A stretch of DNA of 28,389 nucleotides from AG25 sp035604455 (GTDB taxonomy: Bacteria > Gemmatimonadota > Gemmatimonadetes > Gemmatimonadales > GWC2-71-9). The notes below the pieces were generated by a model that saw nothing but the letters and a program-made list of their open reading frames with translations, was not told the origin of the DNA and did not search any database. Of the stretch, positions 1-8,020 are shown in pieces (within the stretch, counting starts at the first letter, position 1; each line of letters begins with the position of its first letter). The DNA lies in assembly GCA_035604455.1 (NCBI GenBank), contig DATNIM010000092.1, positions 1-28,389 of the forward strand, given 5' to 3'. Made by a program: the position numbers and the translations under genes.

Positions 1-1097
1 CCCTGGTCGCAGCCGATGATCAGCCGCTCAGGCGCGCTCGGGTCGATCCACACGGCGTGATAGTCGTCCCCACCCGGCTGACCCTTGAGCGCGGTCCACG
101 TGGTACCGCTGTCGGTCGATTGGAGGAGGGCGACGTCCGGCAGATACACCACCGCGGGGTTTGCCGGGTCCACAAACAACTGACCGAAGTACCACGTCCG
201 GCCGAACCGCGGGTCCTGCGCGACCAGCCGCCACGACGTTCCCCCGTCATCCGATCGGTAGACCGCCGTGCCGCCGCGGCCCTCGACCAGGGCGTATACC
301 AGGCCTCCACCTGCCGCCACCCCGATCCGACCGAGCGGGCCCTCGGGCCACCCGTGCCCCGCGACGGCCGTCCACGTGCGCCCGCCGTCACTGGAGCGGT
401 AGAGCCCCGATCCCGGGCCTTCGATGGGCGAATACTGGCTCCACGGAGGCCGGTACACCTGCCAGAGGGCGGCGTAGACGACGCCTCCCGGGACCTGAGT
501 GAGATCGATCGCGCCCGTGCTGTCGTTGAGGTAGAGGACCCGCTGCCAGGTCTCGCCCCCGTCCGTGGTGCGGAACACGCCCCGGGCGCCGTTGGGCCCG
601 TATGCGTGTCCGAGGGCCGCGACGAGAGCGGTCTGGGCATTCTCCGGATCCACGAGGATCTTGCCGATGTGCCGCGTGTCCTCAAGACCGACGTGCTGCC
701 AGTGGCGGCCGCCGTCGCGGGACCGATACATCCCGTTTCCGTAGGAAATGTCCGACCGCATGTCGGCCTCGCCTGTACCGACGTACAGGACCTGCGGGTC
801 GCTCGGTGCGACCGCCAGCGCGCCCACCGAGGCGATGGGTTCGCTGTCGAACACTGGGGCCCAGGTGATCCCGCCGTTCACCGTCTTCCAGACGCCGCCG
901 CCGACGGATCCGAAGTAGAACGTGCGCGGGTCTCCGGGGACGCCGGATACAGCGAGCACGCGACCCCCGCGAAAGGGGCCCAGGAGGCGCCACCGCAGCG
1001 CGTTGCCGACGCCGTCGGGCAGGTGCTGCGCGTACAGGGAGGTACCGGCGAGCACGGCGAGCGCGGCGAGGATCGGACGAGACGGGTGGATCGTCAT
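1..1097 (-). CDS. Exported BNR/VPS10 (sortilin-like) repeat protein, 3' end outside window
   Basis: Reading the minus strand from an ATG at 1097-1095 gives 365 codons open to the window edge, so the C-terminus is missing. Residues 1-24 look like a signal peptide (MTIHPSRP, then an Ala/Leu-rich core, cleavage after YAQ). The mature part carries repeated Asp-box motifs of the S-x-D-G-G-x-T-W type: VNGGITW, SRDGGRHW, TTDGGETW, SSDGGRTW, SDDGGTSW and STDSGTTW. These mark blades of a BNR/sortilin-type beta-propeller. The family is secreted or periplasmic and often annotated as glycosyl hydrolase, but Asp boxes are structural and no catalytic residues can be assigned here, so the substrate is unknown. 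No clear Shine-Dalgarno is seen before the ATG. A GC hairpin and a small lipoprotein gene lie just upstream on the same strand. Confidence 0.85.
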   Translation of the reverse strand, partial: MTIHPSRPILAALAVLAGTSLYAQHLPDGVGNALRWRLLGPFRGGRVLAVSGVPGDPRTFYFGSVGGGVWKTVNGGITWAPVFDSEPIASVGALAVAPSDPQVLYVGTGEADMRSDISYGNGMYRSRDGGRHWQHVGLEDTRHIGKILVDPENAQTALVAALGHAYGPNGARGVFRTTDGGETWQRVLYLNDSTGAIDLTQVPGGVVYAALWQVYRPPWSQYSPIEGPGSGLYRSSDGGRTWTAVAGHGWPEGPLGRIGVAAGGGLVYALVEGRGGTAVYRSDDGGTSWRLVAQDPRFGRTWYFGQLFVDPANPAVVYLPDVALLQSTDSGTTWTALKGQPGGDDYHAVWIDPSAPERLIIGCDQ

Positions 1098-1120
1098 GCT
1101 GAATTGGAAGGGTTATCCGT

Positions 1121-1143
1121 GGGGGGCGCAAGCCGCGCCCCCC
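1121..1143. terminator. GC-rich hairpin between lipoprotein and BNR genes
   Basis: A perfect 9-bp inverted repeat GGGGGGCGC / GCGCCCCCC with a 5-nt loop. On the plus strand it is followed by CTTTT. On the minus strand, which both flanking genes use, there is no U tract after it, so it is either a poor terminator or a pause/processing site for the lipoprotein transcript that ends at 1157. Confidence 0.4.
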
Positions 1144-1156
1144 CTTTTGGGTTGCG

Positions 1157-1726
1157 TTACTTCTTCCTCGCCTTGGTCGGCTTCTTCGTGGTGTGCACCG
1201 GTTTCTTGGCCGGCGCGGGCATCGCGGGTGGCGTATCGGAGTTCCAGATCATGTCCTCGATCTGCCACTCGCTGTTCACATTGCGCCAATAGATCACGTA
1301 CTTGCCGTCCTCGGTCAGCGTGGCGGGCGTCCCCTTCGGGGCCTTCGGTTTGGCCTTGCCGGAAAACGTGTAGCTCCCGCGCTCGACGCCGATCGGGCCG
1401 TTCGCCTGGTAGGCGTCTCCCCGGATCGTGAGCTTACTCCCGAAGACCTGGCCGTTCTCGTTCTCGAACTTCGCGATTGCCAGCCGTCCCACCATTGCGG
1501 GCCTGTGCGGCGGCATCTCACGGCCGCTCTCGGTGAACACGCTTGCGAGGGAGTCGCCCTGTCCCGCAGCGAACCACCCTTCCCACCGTCTCTCGATCAC
1601 CGTGGCCGCGGTCCGCAGGGAGTCCGTCTCTCGGCCCATTCGCACTTGCGCCTGCTCGGGCGTCTCATGCGACTGGCAGGCGCCAAGGAGCATTGCCACC
1701 ATAGAAATCCAACCCATCTTCGACAT
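1157..1726 (-). CDS. Small predicted lipoprotein, SnoaL/DUF4440 (NTF2-like) type
   Basis: 189 codons. The N-terminus has a short hydrophobic stretch ending in a lipobox LLGAC, with Cys17 as the predicted lipidated residue. The middle (about residues 35-165) has the pattern of ketosteroid-isomerase-like SnoaL/DUF4440 proteins: a helix containing RRWEGWFAAGQGDSLASV, strands, and a terminal W-x-I-E-D strand (SEWQIEDMIWNSD). The last ~20 residues are Lys/Pro-rich (AKKPVHTTKKPTKARKK). The family includes enzymes and pure binding domains, so no reaction can be assigned. A strong ribosome site GGAGGA (1731-1736) sits 4 nt before the ATG. It may be co-transcribed with the downstream BNR gene, although a GC hairpin lies between them. 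Confidence 0.75.
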   Translation of the reverse strand: MSKMGWISMVAMLLGACQSHETPEQAQVRMGRETDSLRTAATVIERRWEGWFAAGQGDSLASVFTESGREMPPHRPAMVGRLAIAKFENENGQVFGSKLTIRGDAYQANGPIGVERGSYTFSGKAKPKAPKGTPATLTEDGKYVIYWRNVNSEWQIEDMIWNSDTPPAMPAPAKKPVHTTKKPTKARKK

Positions 1727-1858
1727 CGTGTCCTCCGTGTGGGCTCGGCCCGCGCAGGCGACGATCCCGGTGAGCGCTACAGCGCGCGTTGTGGATCTCT
1801 AGATTAAGCGAGCGAGCAGGCAGTCCGCCACGGCACGCCGCGTCTTTGGAGAGTCGCG

Positions 1859-2872
1859 TTGCGACAGCTGCTGATCCCGCGCTACGGTCCACCGGAAGTG
1901 CTGACCATCAGGGAGGCTCCGGACCCTGTCCCGGGCCCTGGGTCGGTACGGATCCGGGTCGAGGCGGCCGGCGTGAATTTCTCCGACCTCATGGCGCGGC
2001 AGGGTCTCTACCCCGATGCGCCGAAGCCGCCCTGCGTTGTGGGCTACGAGGTGTCGGGGATCGTGGACGTCGTCGGCCCGGGCGTCGAGTCGCCCCGCGT
2101 GGGGACGCCCGTGGTGGCCGTCACGCGGTTTGGCGGGCAGAGCGAGTCGGTCGTGGTGCCCGCGGCCTTCGCCTTCCCGCGACCGGATCGCTGGAGCGCG
2201 GCCGAGGGTGCCGCATTCCCCGTCGTGTATCTCACGGCGCACCATCTGCTCGTGCGCGTGGCCGCGGCGAGACCTGGCGAGACCGTACTGGTGCAGGCGG
2301 CCGCGGGTGGCGTCGGGCTCGCCGTGGCTGAGCTCGCCCGGATCTTCGGTCTCCGGGTGATCGGGCTTGCGTCGGCGTCGAAGCACGCCGTGCTCAGAGA
2401 CTACCAGGTGCAGCCCGTCGACCGCCTCGACCCGGACTGGCCGCACACGGTGCGCCGCCTCGCTCCAGCCGGGGTCGATATCGTCCTCGACTCGGTCGGC
2501 GGCGCGTCGTGGCGGCAGGGATTTGAGCTCTTGGCGCCCGTCGGGCGCCTCGTGTGCTTCGGCGTGTCCGAGCTCGCGCCGGGTCGGCGTCGCAATCTGC
2601 TGTCGGTCGTCGCCAAAGTGCTGCGGTTTCCCCGCTTTGGGCCTCTTGCGCTGATGAACGGGAACCGAGCGGTCGCGGGGGTCAATCTCGGGCAGTTGTG
2701 GACCTCGGAACCCGTGATCCGGCCCCAGGTCGAGGCGCTACTTGGCTATGCGCGCGACGGGCTGATCAAGCCGCGAGTCGACCGGACGTTTGCCGTGAGC
2801 GATGCCGCCGCAGCCCATCACTACATCCACGCGCGAAAGAATGTCGGAAAGGTCGTCCTGACCTTCGTGTAG
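1859..2872 (+). CDS. Zinc-independent medium-chain dehydrogenase/reductase, VAT-1/quinone-oxidoreductase-like
   Basis: 337 codons from a TTG start. GGAGAG at 1848-1853 is 5 nt upstream and supports it. The N-terminal GroES-like half contains VEAAGVNFSDLMARQG and VGYEVSGIVDVVGPGV, the signature of the QOR/VAT-1 branch of the MDR superfamily. The Rossmann half begins around residue 145 with VLVQAAAGGVGLAVAELA (AxxGxG type, NADPH-binding), followed by DIVLDSVGG. The structural and catalytic zinc ligands of alcohol dehydrogenases are absent. Family members reduce quinones or enones with NADPH, or have no known activity (VAT-1), so the substrate is unknown. The gene ends 9 bases from the convergent mgtA stop. 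The partner upstream is a divergent lipoprotein gene. Confidence 0.85.
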   Translation: MRQLLIPRYGPPEVLTIREAPDPVPGPGSVRIRVEAAGVNFSDLMARQGLYPDAPKPPCVVGYEVSGIVDVVGPGVESPRVGTPVVAVTRFGGQSESVVVPAAFAFPRPDRWSAAEGAAFPVVYLTAHHLLVRVAAARPGETVLVQAAAGGVGLAVAELARIFGLRVIGLASASKHAVLRDYQVQPVDRLDPDWPHTVRRLAPAGVDIVLDSVGGASWRQGFELLAPVGRLVCFGVSELAPGRRRNLLSVVAKVLRFPRFGPLALMNGNRAVAGVNLGQLWTSEPVIRPQVEALLGYARDGLIKPRVDRTFAVSDAAAAHHYIHARKNVGKVVLTFV

Positions 2873-2881
2873 GGTCGGTCC

Positions 2882-5485
2882 TCAGATCCACCGCTTCCGT
2901 AAGAGCACCACCTTCACGATCTGGGTCAGCGCGATGTAGCAAAGGAGCGTTGCGCCGAGGATTGGCCAGTAGGCGGACGGGAGCGGGACGAACCCAAGGG
3001 CGGTCGCGAACGGGGACACGGGCAGCCACACGCCCACCCCCATGACGGCCACGGACGTGGCGATCAACGGCCAGCTCGGCCGGCTCTGCAGGAAGGGGAT
3101 CTTGTTCGTGCGGATGACGTGGATGATCAGCGTCTGCGTCATCAGCGACTCCACGAACCAGCCCGTCTGGAACAACGCGGCGTGCGCCGGGGTCTTGGCG
3201 CCGAACAGGAAGTACATCACCGCGTAGGTCGTGTAGTCGAAGATCGAGCTGATCGGGCCGATCGCGAGAATGAAGCGCCCGATCTCGCCGATGTCCCAGG
3301 GTCTGGGCCGGGTGATCTGCTCGGGATCGACGTTGTCCGTCGGGATCGGGACCTGGGAGAAGTCGTACAGCAGGTTGTTCGTGAGCACCTGGATCGGCGC
3401 CATGGGGACGAAGGGCAAGAGCGCCGAGGCGCCGAGCACACTGAACATGTTCCCGAAGTTCGAGCTCGCCCCCATGCGGATGTACTTCAGGACGTTCGAG
3501 AACACCTTCCGGCCTTCGAGCACGCCCTCTTCCAGGATGAGCAGGCTCTTCTCGAGCAGGATGATGTCCGCCGATTCCTTGGCCACGTCGACCGCCGTGT
3601 CCACGGAGATCCCCACGTCCGCGGCCCGCAACGCGGCGGCATCGTTGATGCCGTCGCCCAGGAACCCCACCACGTGGCGCCGGCCCTGCAGCGTGCGGAT
3701 GATGCGTTCCTTGTCGGCGGGAGACTGTCGGGCGAAGATCGTCGTCCGCTCCACCGCCTCGCCCAGCTCCGCGTCGCTCATCTGCGCCACCTGCGCTCCC
3801 AGGAGCACCTTGTCGGTCGGGAGTCCGACGTGCGAGCAGATCGTCTTTGTCACGAGCTCGTTGTCACCGGTGAGGATCTTGACGTTGATCCCGTGCTCGC
3901 GAAGGGCCGTGATGGCGGCCGCCGCCGTCTCTTTCGGGGGATCGAGGAACGCCACGTAGCCCACCAGGACGAGGTTGCACTCGTCGTCCTTCCCGTAGGC
4001 CGCCTGCGGCGGCACGTCCTTATAGGCCACCCCGAGAACCCGGAAGCCTTCCGAGCTCAGGGCGTCGCACTGCTCGCGCAGGTCTTCGGCGAACCCCGGA
4101 GGGCAGGGGAAGATGTCGCCCTCCGCCTCGAACGACGTACAGCGTTTCAGGACTTCCTCGGGCGCTCCCTTCGTGAGCAGCCGGCGCCGCCCGTCCGGTT
4201 CGTCGACCACGATGGACATGATCTTGCGCGAAAAATCGAACGGGATCTCGTCGACCTTGCGATACCCCTCGACCGAGACGTTGGGATCGCTCTTGCCGTA
4301 CTTGAGGATCGCGAGATCGAGCGTGCTCTTGAGGCCCGTCTGGAGGTAGCTGATGAGCATCGCGTCGAGCAGCACCCGGTCGCTCGCGCCGCCCTGCACG
4401 TCGCAGTGCCGCTCGAGAATGACCGTGTCCATGGTCAGCGTGCCCGTCTTGTCCGTGCACAGCACGTCCATGGCGCCGAAGTTCTGGATCGCGTTCAGGC
4501 GCTTCACGATCACGTGCTTGCGCGACATCGCCATGGCGCCCTTGGAGAGGCAGACCGAGACGATCATCGGCAGCATTTCGGGCGTGAGGCCGACCGCGAC
4601 CGCGAGGGCGAAGAAGAACGCCTCGTGCCAGTCGTGTTTGGTGAAGCCGTTGATCAGGAACACGACCGGCACCATGACCGCGATGAAGCGGATCATGAGC
4701 CAGGTGAACCCGTTGATGCCCCGGTCGAAGGCGGTCGGCGGGGCCGCGCGGGCGATGCTGCGGGCCATGGTGCCGAAGAGCGTCCGCGCGCCCGTCTCGA
4801 CGACGACCGCCGTCGCGGTCCCGCTCTGCACGCTCGTGCCCAGGAAGCAGAGGTTGCTGGCTTCGAGCGGGGGGCGCCCGGGCATGCCGGCGAGGGAGTC
4901 TCCCTTTTCGACGGGAAGCGACTCGCCCGTGAGCGTCGACTGGCTCACGAACACGTCCTTCGCCGTGAGCAGCCGCACGTCCGCGGGGATCATGTCGCCC
5001 GCCGCGAGGACGACCACGTCGCCCGGGACGATTTCCCGCAACGGGATCTCGCGCGGCTTGCCGTCGCGCAGGGCAGTCGCCGTCACGCGGATCATCGCGC
5101 GGAGCGCCGCGGCCGCCGCATCCGCCCGCGCTTCCTGCGTGAAGCGGAGCGTCACGCCCAGGATGATCATCAGCACCATCACCGTGGCCGCGCGGGCGTC
5201 GCCCGTGGCGAGGGAGACGGCGGCGAGGACGGCGAGGAGGATGACGAGGGGATTGCGAAGCGTGTGGAGGAGGCGGATGGGCCACGTGACCGGCCGTTGC
5301 GTGGCGATCTCGTTCGGTCCGTGGACCTCGAGCCGCCGCTCGGCTTCCTCCTGCGAGAGGCCCTCGAGCGCCGAACTGCAGAACCGCAGCGCATCGTCTC
5401 GCTCGATGCGCGAGCATTCCTCGACGCGCGTAGCGTCCCATCGGCCGGGCGGCGCTGCGCGATTCGGTGCGGCGGCCGTCGTCAC
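2882..5485 (-). CDS. mgtA: Magnesium-transporting P-type ATPase (MgtA/MgtB, P3B class)
   Basis: 867 codons, close to the ~900 of enterobacterial MgtA. An ATP-driven inner-membrane pump for Mg2+ uptake. Landmarks in order: N-terminal cation-ATPase domain (ALEGLSQEEAERRLEVHGPNEI), actuator motif TGES (STLTGESLPVEK), phosphorylation motif DKTGTLT with Asp345, the KGAPEEVL nucleotide-binding motif, hinge GDGINDAAALRAADVGIS, and a C-terminal block of membrane helices. The stretch AADVGISVDTAVDVAKESADI and the helix NMFSVLGASALLPF are typical of the MgtA subfamily rather than Ca2+ or K+ pumps. The GTG start has no clear Shine-Dalgarno and is preceded by a GC octamer repeat, so the N-terminus is less certain than the rest. 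A sigma-70-like promoter with a palindrome in its spacer lies ~135 nt upstream. No Mg2+-sensing leader was recognised. Confidence 0.95.
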   Translation of the reverse strand: MTTAAAPNRAAPPGRWDATRVEECSRIERDDALRFCSSALEGLSQEEAERRLEVHGPNEIATQRPVTWPIRLLHTLRNPLVILLAVLAAVSLATGDARAATVMVLMIILGVTLRFTQEARADAAAAALRAMIRVTATALRDGKPREIPLREIVPGDVVVLAAGDMIPADVRLLTAKDVFVSQSTLTGESLPVEKGDSLAGMPGRPPLEASNLCFLGTSVQSGTATAVVVETGARTLFGTMARSIARAAPPTAFDRGINGFTWLMIRFIAVMVPVVFLINGFTKHDWHEAFFFALAVAVGLTPEMLPMIVSVCLSKGAMAMSRKHVIVKRLNAIQNFGAMDVLCTDKTGTLTMDTVILERHCDVQGGASDRVLLDAMLISYLQTGLKSTLDLAILKYGKSDPNVSVEGYRKVDEIPFDFSRKIMSIVVDEPDGRRRLLTKGAPEEVLKRCTSFEAEGDIFPCPPGFAEDLREQCDALSSEGFRVLGVAYKDVPPQAAYGKDDECNLVLVGYVAFLDPPKETAAAAITALREHGINVKILTGDNELVTKTICSHVGLPTDKVLLGAQVAQMSDAELGEAVERTTIFARQSPADKERIIRTLQGRRHVVGFLGDGINDAAALRAADVGISVDTAVDVAKESADIILLEKSLLILEEGVLEGRKVFSNVLKYIRMGASSNFGNMFSVLGASALLPFVPMAPIQVLTNNLLYDFSQVPIPTDNVDPEQITRPRPWDIGEIGRFILAIGPISSIFDYTTYAVMYFLFGAKTPAHAALFQTGWFVESLMTQTLIIHVIRTNKIPFLQSRPSWPLIATSVAVMGVGVWLPVSPFATALGFVPLPSAYWPILGATLLCYIALTQIVKVVLLRKRWI

Positions 5486-5486
5486 G

Positions 5487-5508
5487 GCGCGCTCGCGCGC
5501 TCGCGCGC
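5487..5508. repeat. GCGCGCTC octamer, 2.75 tandem copies next to mgtA start
   Basis: Two full and one partial copy of GCGCGCTC directly abut the mgtA GTG start codon on its 5' side. In the mRNA it replaces a normal Shine-Dalgarno region with a GC-only stretch that could pair with itself. It could affect translation initiation or be a slippage-prone site, or be plain GC-rich low complexity. Confidence 0.5.
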
Positions 5509-5626
5509 CGCGTGGGGCGAGAGCATCTGATCGCAGTCGGTCGCGGTTGAGCCGGTTCGAATCACCGGGCTTCTCCCCAGGCGGGGCACACGCGAGAAAA
5601 GGCGGCGGTGCCGGGGTTCTTCGTGT

Positions 5627-5655
5627 ACCATACTATCCCATAGTATCGCTGTCAA
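5627..5655 (-). promoter_or_regulatory. Sigma-70-type promoter for mgtA
   Basis: On the minus strand: -35 TTGACA (5655-5650, perfect consensus), exactly 17 nt spacer, -10 TATGGT (5632-5627, 4 of 6). The predicted start near 5620 would give a leader of about 135 nt before mgtA. This AT-containing block stands out in an otherwise GC-rich gap. Confidence 0.6.
5630..5646. promoter_or_regulatory. Perfect palindrome inside the mgtA promoter, putative operator
   Basis: ATACTAT-CCC-ATAGTAT: 7-bp perfect arms around 3 bases. It occupies most of the -35/-10 spacer and touches the -10 box, where a dimeric repressor would block RNA polymerase. The regulator family cannot be told from sequence. The size would suit a PadR-, TetR- or GntR-type dimer. 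No regulator gene lies next to it in the window. Confidence 0.55.
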
Positions 5656-5971
5656 TCGCTCGGGCGCGGCGGCCGGACCCCGGGGCGCGTCCACAGCGAC
5701 TGCGCGCTCGCGTGACGATGCGTGGCGCTGTGCGCTCGTCGCGTCCTGCTTCCTCACAGTCCGCCGGCTACGAGCTCCATTCTGTCGGGAGCGAGGGCGA
5801 GGCCGTAGCGTGGACGCCGCCGCCTCACTAACTTACCGCACGCAGCAAGAACCGCGAGCTGGTCTCTTCTCCATGGTGTTCGTGTAGAACGGTCCCCGGC
5901 TCAGGATGGGACCGGCGCCCTCCAAGCGTCGCTCGATCCTCAGGTTCAGACAACCCCCAGCGTGTGCGAGC
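5656..5971. other. Gene-free stretch upstream of mgtA promoter and helicase gene
   Basis: About 316 bases between the mgtA -35 box and the helicase leader hairpin. Open frames here run through GC-rich sequence without recognisable protein motifs. I see no RNA gene, clear promoter or repeat. The helicase promoter presumably lies towards the right-hand end but I could not identify it. Confidence 0.5.
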
Positions 5972-5993
5972 CCGATGACTAGGGTGTCATCGG
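5972..5993 (+). promoter_or_regulatory. Hairpin in the 5' region of the DEAD-box helicase gene
   Basis: CCGATGAC-TAGGGT-GTCATCGG: an 8-bp perfect stem with a 6-nt loop, ending 36 nt before the chosen helicase start. It could be an operator palindrome or an mRNA leader hairpin. Cold-responsive helicase genes often have structured leaders, but the sequence does not show which applies here. Confidence 0.4.
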
Positions 5994-6029
5994 CTGTGCA
6001 CGCACGTGTATCGAGGAGTCGAGTCGACT

Positions 6030-7244
6030 ATGACGGTGTCGTTTCATACCCTCGGGCTTAGTCCCGAGCTGATCCAAGCGGTCGAAGAAGAAGGCTACGA
6101 AACCCCCACTCCCATCCAGGAACAGGCCATCCCTCTCGCCCTCGCCGGGCGGGACGTCGTCGGCTCGGCCCAAACGGGCACGGGCAAGACCGCGGCCTTT
6201 CTGCTGCCCATCCTCCAGCGGCTGGGCGGACGTCCCCGCGGCAAGGTACGCGCGCTCGTGCTCGTCCCCACCCGGGAACTGGCCGAGCAGGTCCTTGAGA
6301 GCGCCCGGACATACGGCCGCCACACGGGCCTCGAAGCCGCTGCCGTGTACGGGGGGGTCGGCATGGAGCAGCAGACCCAAGCCCTGCGCCGCGGCGTCGC
6401 GATCGTGATCGCCACTCCGGGACGGCTGCTCGACCATATCGGCCGCGGGCACTTCGATCCGTCCGAGCTCGAGGTGCTCGTGCTCGATGAGGCGGACCGG
6501 ATGCTCGACATGGGCTTTGCGCCCGACGTCAATCGCATTCTGGAGACGCTGCCCGAAAGGCGCCAGACGCTGCTCTTTTCGGCGACGATCTCGGCCGACG
6601 TCGATCGGTTGGCGCGGCGCGCGCTGCAGCAGCACGCCGCGGTCGAGATCGGCCGCCGCGCGCAGGCCGCAGACGGCGTGGCGCACATGCTCGTCGCGGT
6701 GGACAAGACCGTGAAACGAGACCTGCTCGCGCGCATGCTGACCGAGATCACCGAGGGCCGTATCCTCGTGTTCACGCGGACGAAGTACGGCGCGGACCGC
6801 CTCACGCGGCATTTGCGGCACGAGGGACACGACGCCATAGCGTTGCACGGGGACAAGACCCAAGGGGCGCGTAACGCGGCGCTCGACGGCTTCAGGGACG
6901 GCACGACCCGGGTGCTCGTCGCCACCGACCTCGCCGCCCGCGGCGTGGACGTGGACGACATCGCCATCGTCGTGAACTACGACGTGCCGGCCGACCCCGA
7001 GGTCTACGTGCACCGCGTCGGCCGCACGGCCCGCGCGGGGGCGAGAGGCCTCGCGCTCACGCTCATGTCCCCTGATGAATGGCTGTTGATGGTCGACATC
7101 GAGAAGTTGATCGGACGGGCGCTGCTGAGGGAGACCGTGCCGGGCTTCGAGCCCACGATGGCGCCAATTCAGCCGCGGGAGCAGGCGGCCGTTCGCCCGA
7201 GCGGACCGTCCGTGCGACCCCGCCTCGGCCGCGGGCGGCGCTAA
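6030..7244 (+). CDS. rhlE: DEAD-box ATP-dependent RNA helicase, RhlE-like
   Basis: 404 codons from the ATG at 6030. An in-frame GTG at 6006 is less likely because GAGGAG (6013-6018), the best ribosome site, lies downstream of it and serves the ATG. All helicase motifs are present in order: Q motif (GYETPTPIQ), Walker A AQTGTGKT, Ia PTRELAEQ, TPGR, Walker B DEAD (VLDEADRMLDMGF), III SAT, V VATDLAARGVDVDDI and VI HRVGRTARAG. The short basic tail after the second RecA domain resembles RhlE more than CsdA/DeaD, which have longer C-terminal extensions. Role: unwinding RNA in ribosome assembly and mRNA turnover. Cold-shock protein and S21 genes nearby fit a low-temperature or ribosome-assembly theme. 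Confidence 0.93.
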   Translation: MTVSFHTLGLSPELIQAVEEEGYETPTPIQEQAIPLALAGRDVVGSAQTGTGKTAAFLLPILQRLGGRPRGKVRALVLVPTRELAEQVLESARTYGRHTGLEAAAVYGGVGMEQQTQALRRGVAIVIATPGRLLDHIGRGHFDPSELEVLVLDEADRMLDMGFAPDVNRILETLPERRQTLLFSATISADVDRLARRALQQHAAVEIGRRAQAADGVAHMLVAVDKTVKRDLLARMLTEITEGRILVFTRTKYGADRLTRHLRHEGHDAIALHGDKTQGARNAALDGFRDGTTRVLVATDLAARGVDVDDIAIVVNYDVPADPEVYVHRVGRTARAGARGLALTLMSPDEWLLMVDIEKLIGRALLRETVPGFEPTMAPIQPREQAAVRPSGPSVRPRLGRGRR

Positions 7245-7277
7245 CACCGGGCTCGCTCAAGCGCTAGACTCCGACGC

Positions 7278-7538
7278 ATGGGCCAGTCCTTCTGGGATCA
7301 GGCGGGCTGGGCGGTCGGCGTCGGAATCGTGATCTTGGCGGTGTCTCTGCGGAAAGCGCTGCCGCATGTCGCGCACGCGCTGGCGGATCGGATCGCGGGC
7401 CGCACCCAGCCGGCCGCGCGGTCAGAGCCCGAGGCGTTCGAGGACTTGGCGCGGCGCCTCACCGAGCTTGAAGAGCGGGTCGATTTTGCCGAACGACTGC
7501 TCGCGAAGCCGGGAGCGGAGCGGAAGCCCTCCGCTTGA
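7278..7538 (+). CDS. Small single-pass membrane protein with coiled coil, unknown function
   Basis: 86 codons, starting 33 nt after the helicase stop, so possibly co-transcribed. Residues ~10-25 (WAVGVGIVILAVSLRKAL) form one probable membrane helix. Residues ~52-76 (FEDLARRLTELEERVDFAERLLAKP) have heptad-like Leu/charged spacing of a short coiled coil. The architecture resembles PspB-like small envelope proteins but I do not recognise the family. The start is an ATG without a strong ribosome site. It converges on the cold-shock gene 17 nt away. Confidence 0.65.
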   Translation: MGQSFWDQAGWAVGVGIVILAVSLRKALPHVAHALADRIAGRTQPAARSEPEAFEDLARRLTELEERVDFAERLLAKPGAERKPSA

Positions 7539-7555
7539 TCCGCCCGCCGTCCGCG

Positions 7556-7765
7556 CTAGAGCTTGACGACGTTTTGCGCAGCCGGCCCCTTCGGACCCTC
7601 GACGACGTCGAACTCGACTCGCGCACCTTCGGCGAGGGACTTGAAGCCTTGTCCCTGAATCGCGGTGTGGTGAACGAAACAGTCCTTCCCGCCGTCGTCA
7701 CGGGTGATGAAGCCGAACCCCTTCGCGTCGTTGAACCACTTCACCTTACCAAGAATACGTGCCAT
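7556..7765 (-). CDS. Cold-shock-domain protein (CspA family)
   Basis: 69 codons, the full length of a single cold-shock domain. It contains KVKWFNDAKGFGFIT with RNP1 (KGFGFI, residues 15-20) and the RNP2 region CFVHHTAI, then the conserved end VEFDVVEGPKGPAAQNV. It binds single-stranded RNA/DNA and acts as an RNA chaperone or antiterminator. AGGAG lies upstream of the ATG. It follows rpsU by 17 nt on the same strand, so the two are probably one transcript from the promoter near 8104-8132. In RNP2 the usual FVHxS reads CFVHHTAI. Confidence 0.95.
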   Translation of the reverse strand: MARILGKVKWFNDAKGFGFITRDDGGKDCFVHHTAIQGQGFKSLAEGARVEFDVVEGPKGPAAQNVVKL

Positions 7766-7782
7766 CTGACGACACTCCTAGC

Positions 7783-7980
7783 TCAAGACCGCTCTTGGCG
7801 CCGTGCGCTCTTCACTTTGCGGCGGGCAGCCGCCTTGTCCTTGCGCCGTCGCTGCGCGCCAGGGCTTTCGTAGAACCGCTTCTTCTTCATGTCCTGAAAA
7901 AGACCAGCCTTCGTAATCTGACGCCGGAACTTCTTCAGCACGAACTCCAGCCGATCGTTCTCGTGTACTGTCACTTCCAT
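7783..7980 (-). CDS. rpsU: Small-subunit ribosomal protein S21
   Basis: 65 codons, the usual size. Recognised by the N-terminal V-x-x-x-E/D-x-LE-x-x-L-KKFRRQ pattern (TVHENDRLEFVLKKFRRQ), the internal RFYESPG segment and a very basic tail (AQRRRKDKAAARRKVKSARR). S21 sits near the anti-Shine-Dalgarno end of 16S rRNA and helps initiation. A GGGGGA ribosome site precedes the ATG. Its neighbour csp follows immediately. Pairing of S21 with an RNA chaperone suggests shared control at low temperature or in ribosome assembly. Confidence 0.95.
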   Translation of the reverse strand: MEVTVHENDRLEFVLKKFRRQITKAGLFQDMKKKRFYESPGAQRRRKDKAAARRKVKSARRQERS

Positions 7981-8020
7981 GACGGTCCCCCGGAGCTAGA
8001 GCCTACCAGAACTGAAACGA

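Noticed and set aside
682..1131. 149-codon minus-strand frame overlapping the BNR gene start
   Set aside because: Arg-rich shadow. The adjacent frame gives a signal peptide and six Asp-box repeats.
3119..5530. 803-codon open frame antisense to mgtA
   Set aside because: Shadow of the GC-rich codon pattern. The protein is Arg/His/Asp-rich with no domain, while the opposite strand is an unmistakable P-type ATPase.
5552..5568. tRNA T-arm-like hairpin with GGTTCGAATC
   Set aside because: The stem closes one base out of register with a real T arm, and no acceptor, D or anticodon arms can be found at the right distances.
5482..5757. 91-codon frame upstream of mgtA as a leader peptide
   Set aside because: It begins upstream of the predicted promoter, crosses it, and has no ribosome site or conserved character.
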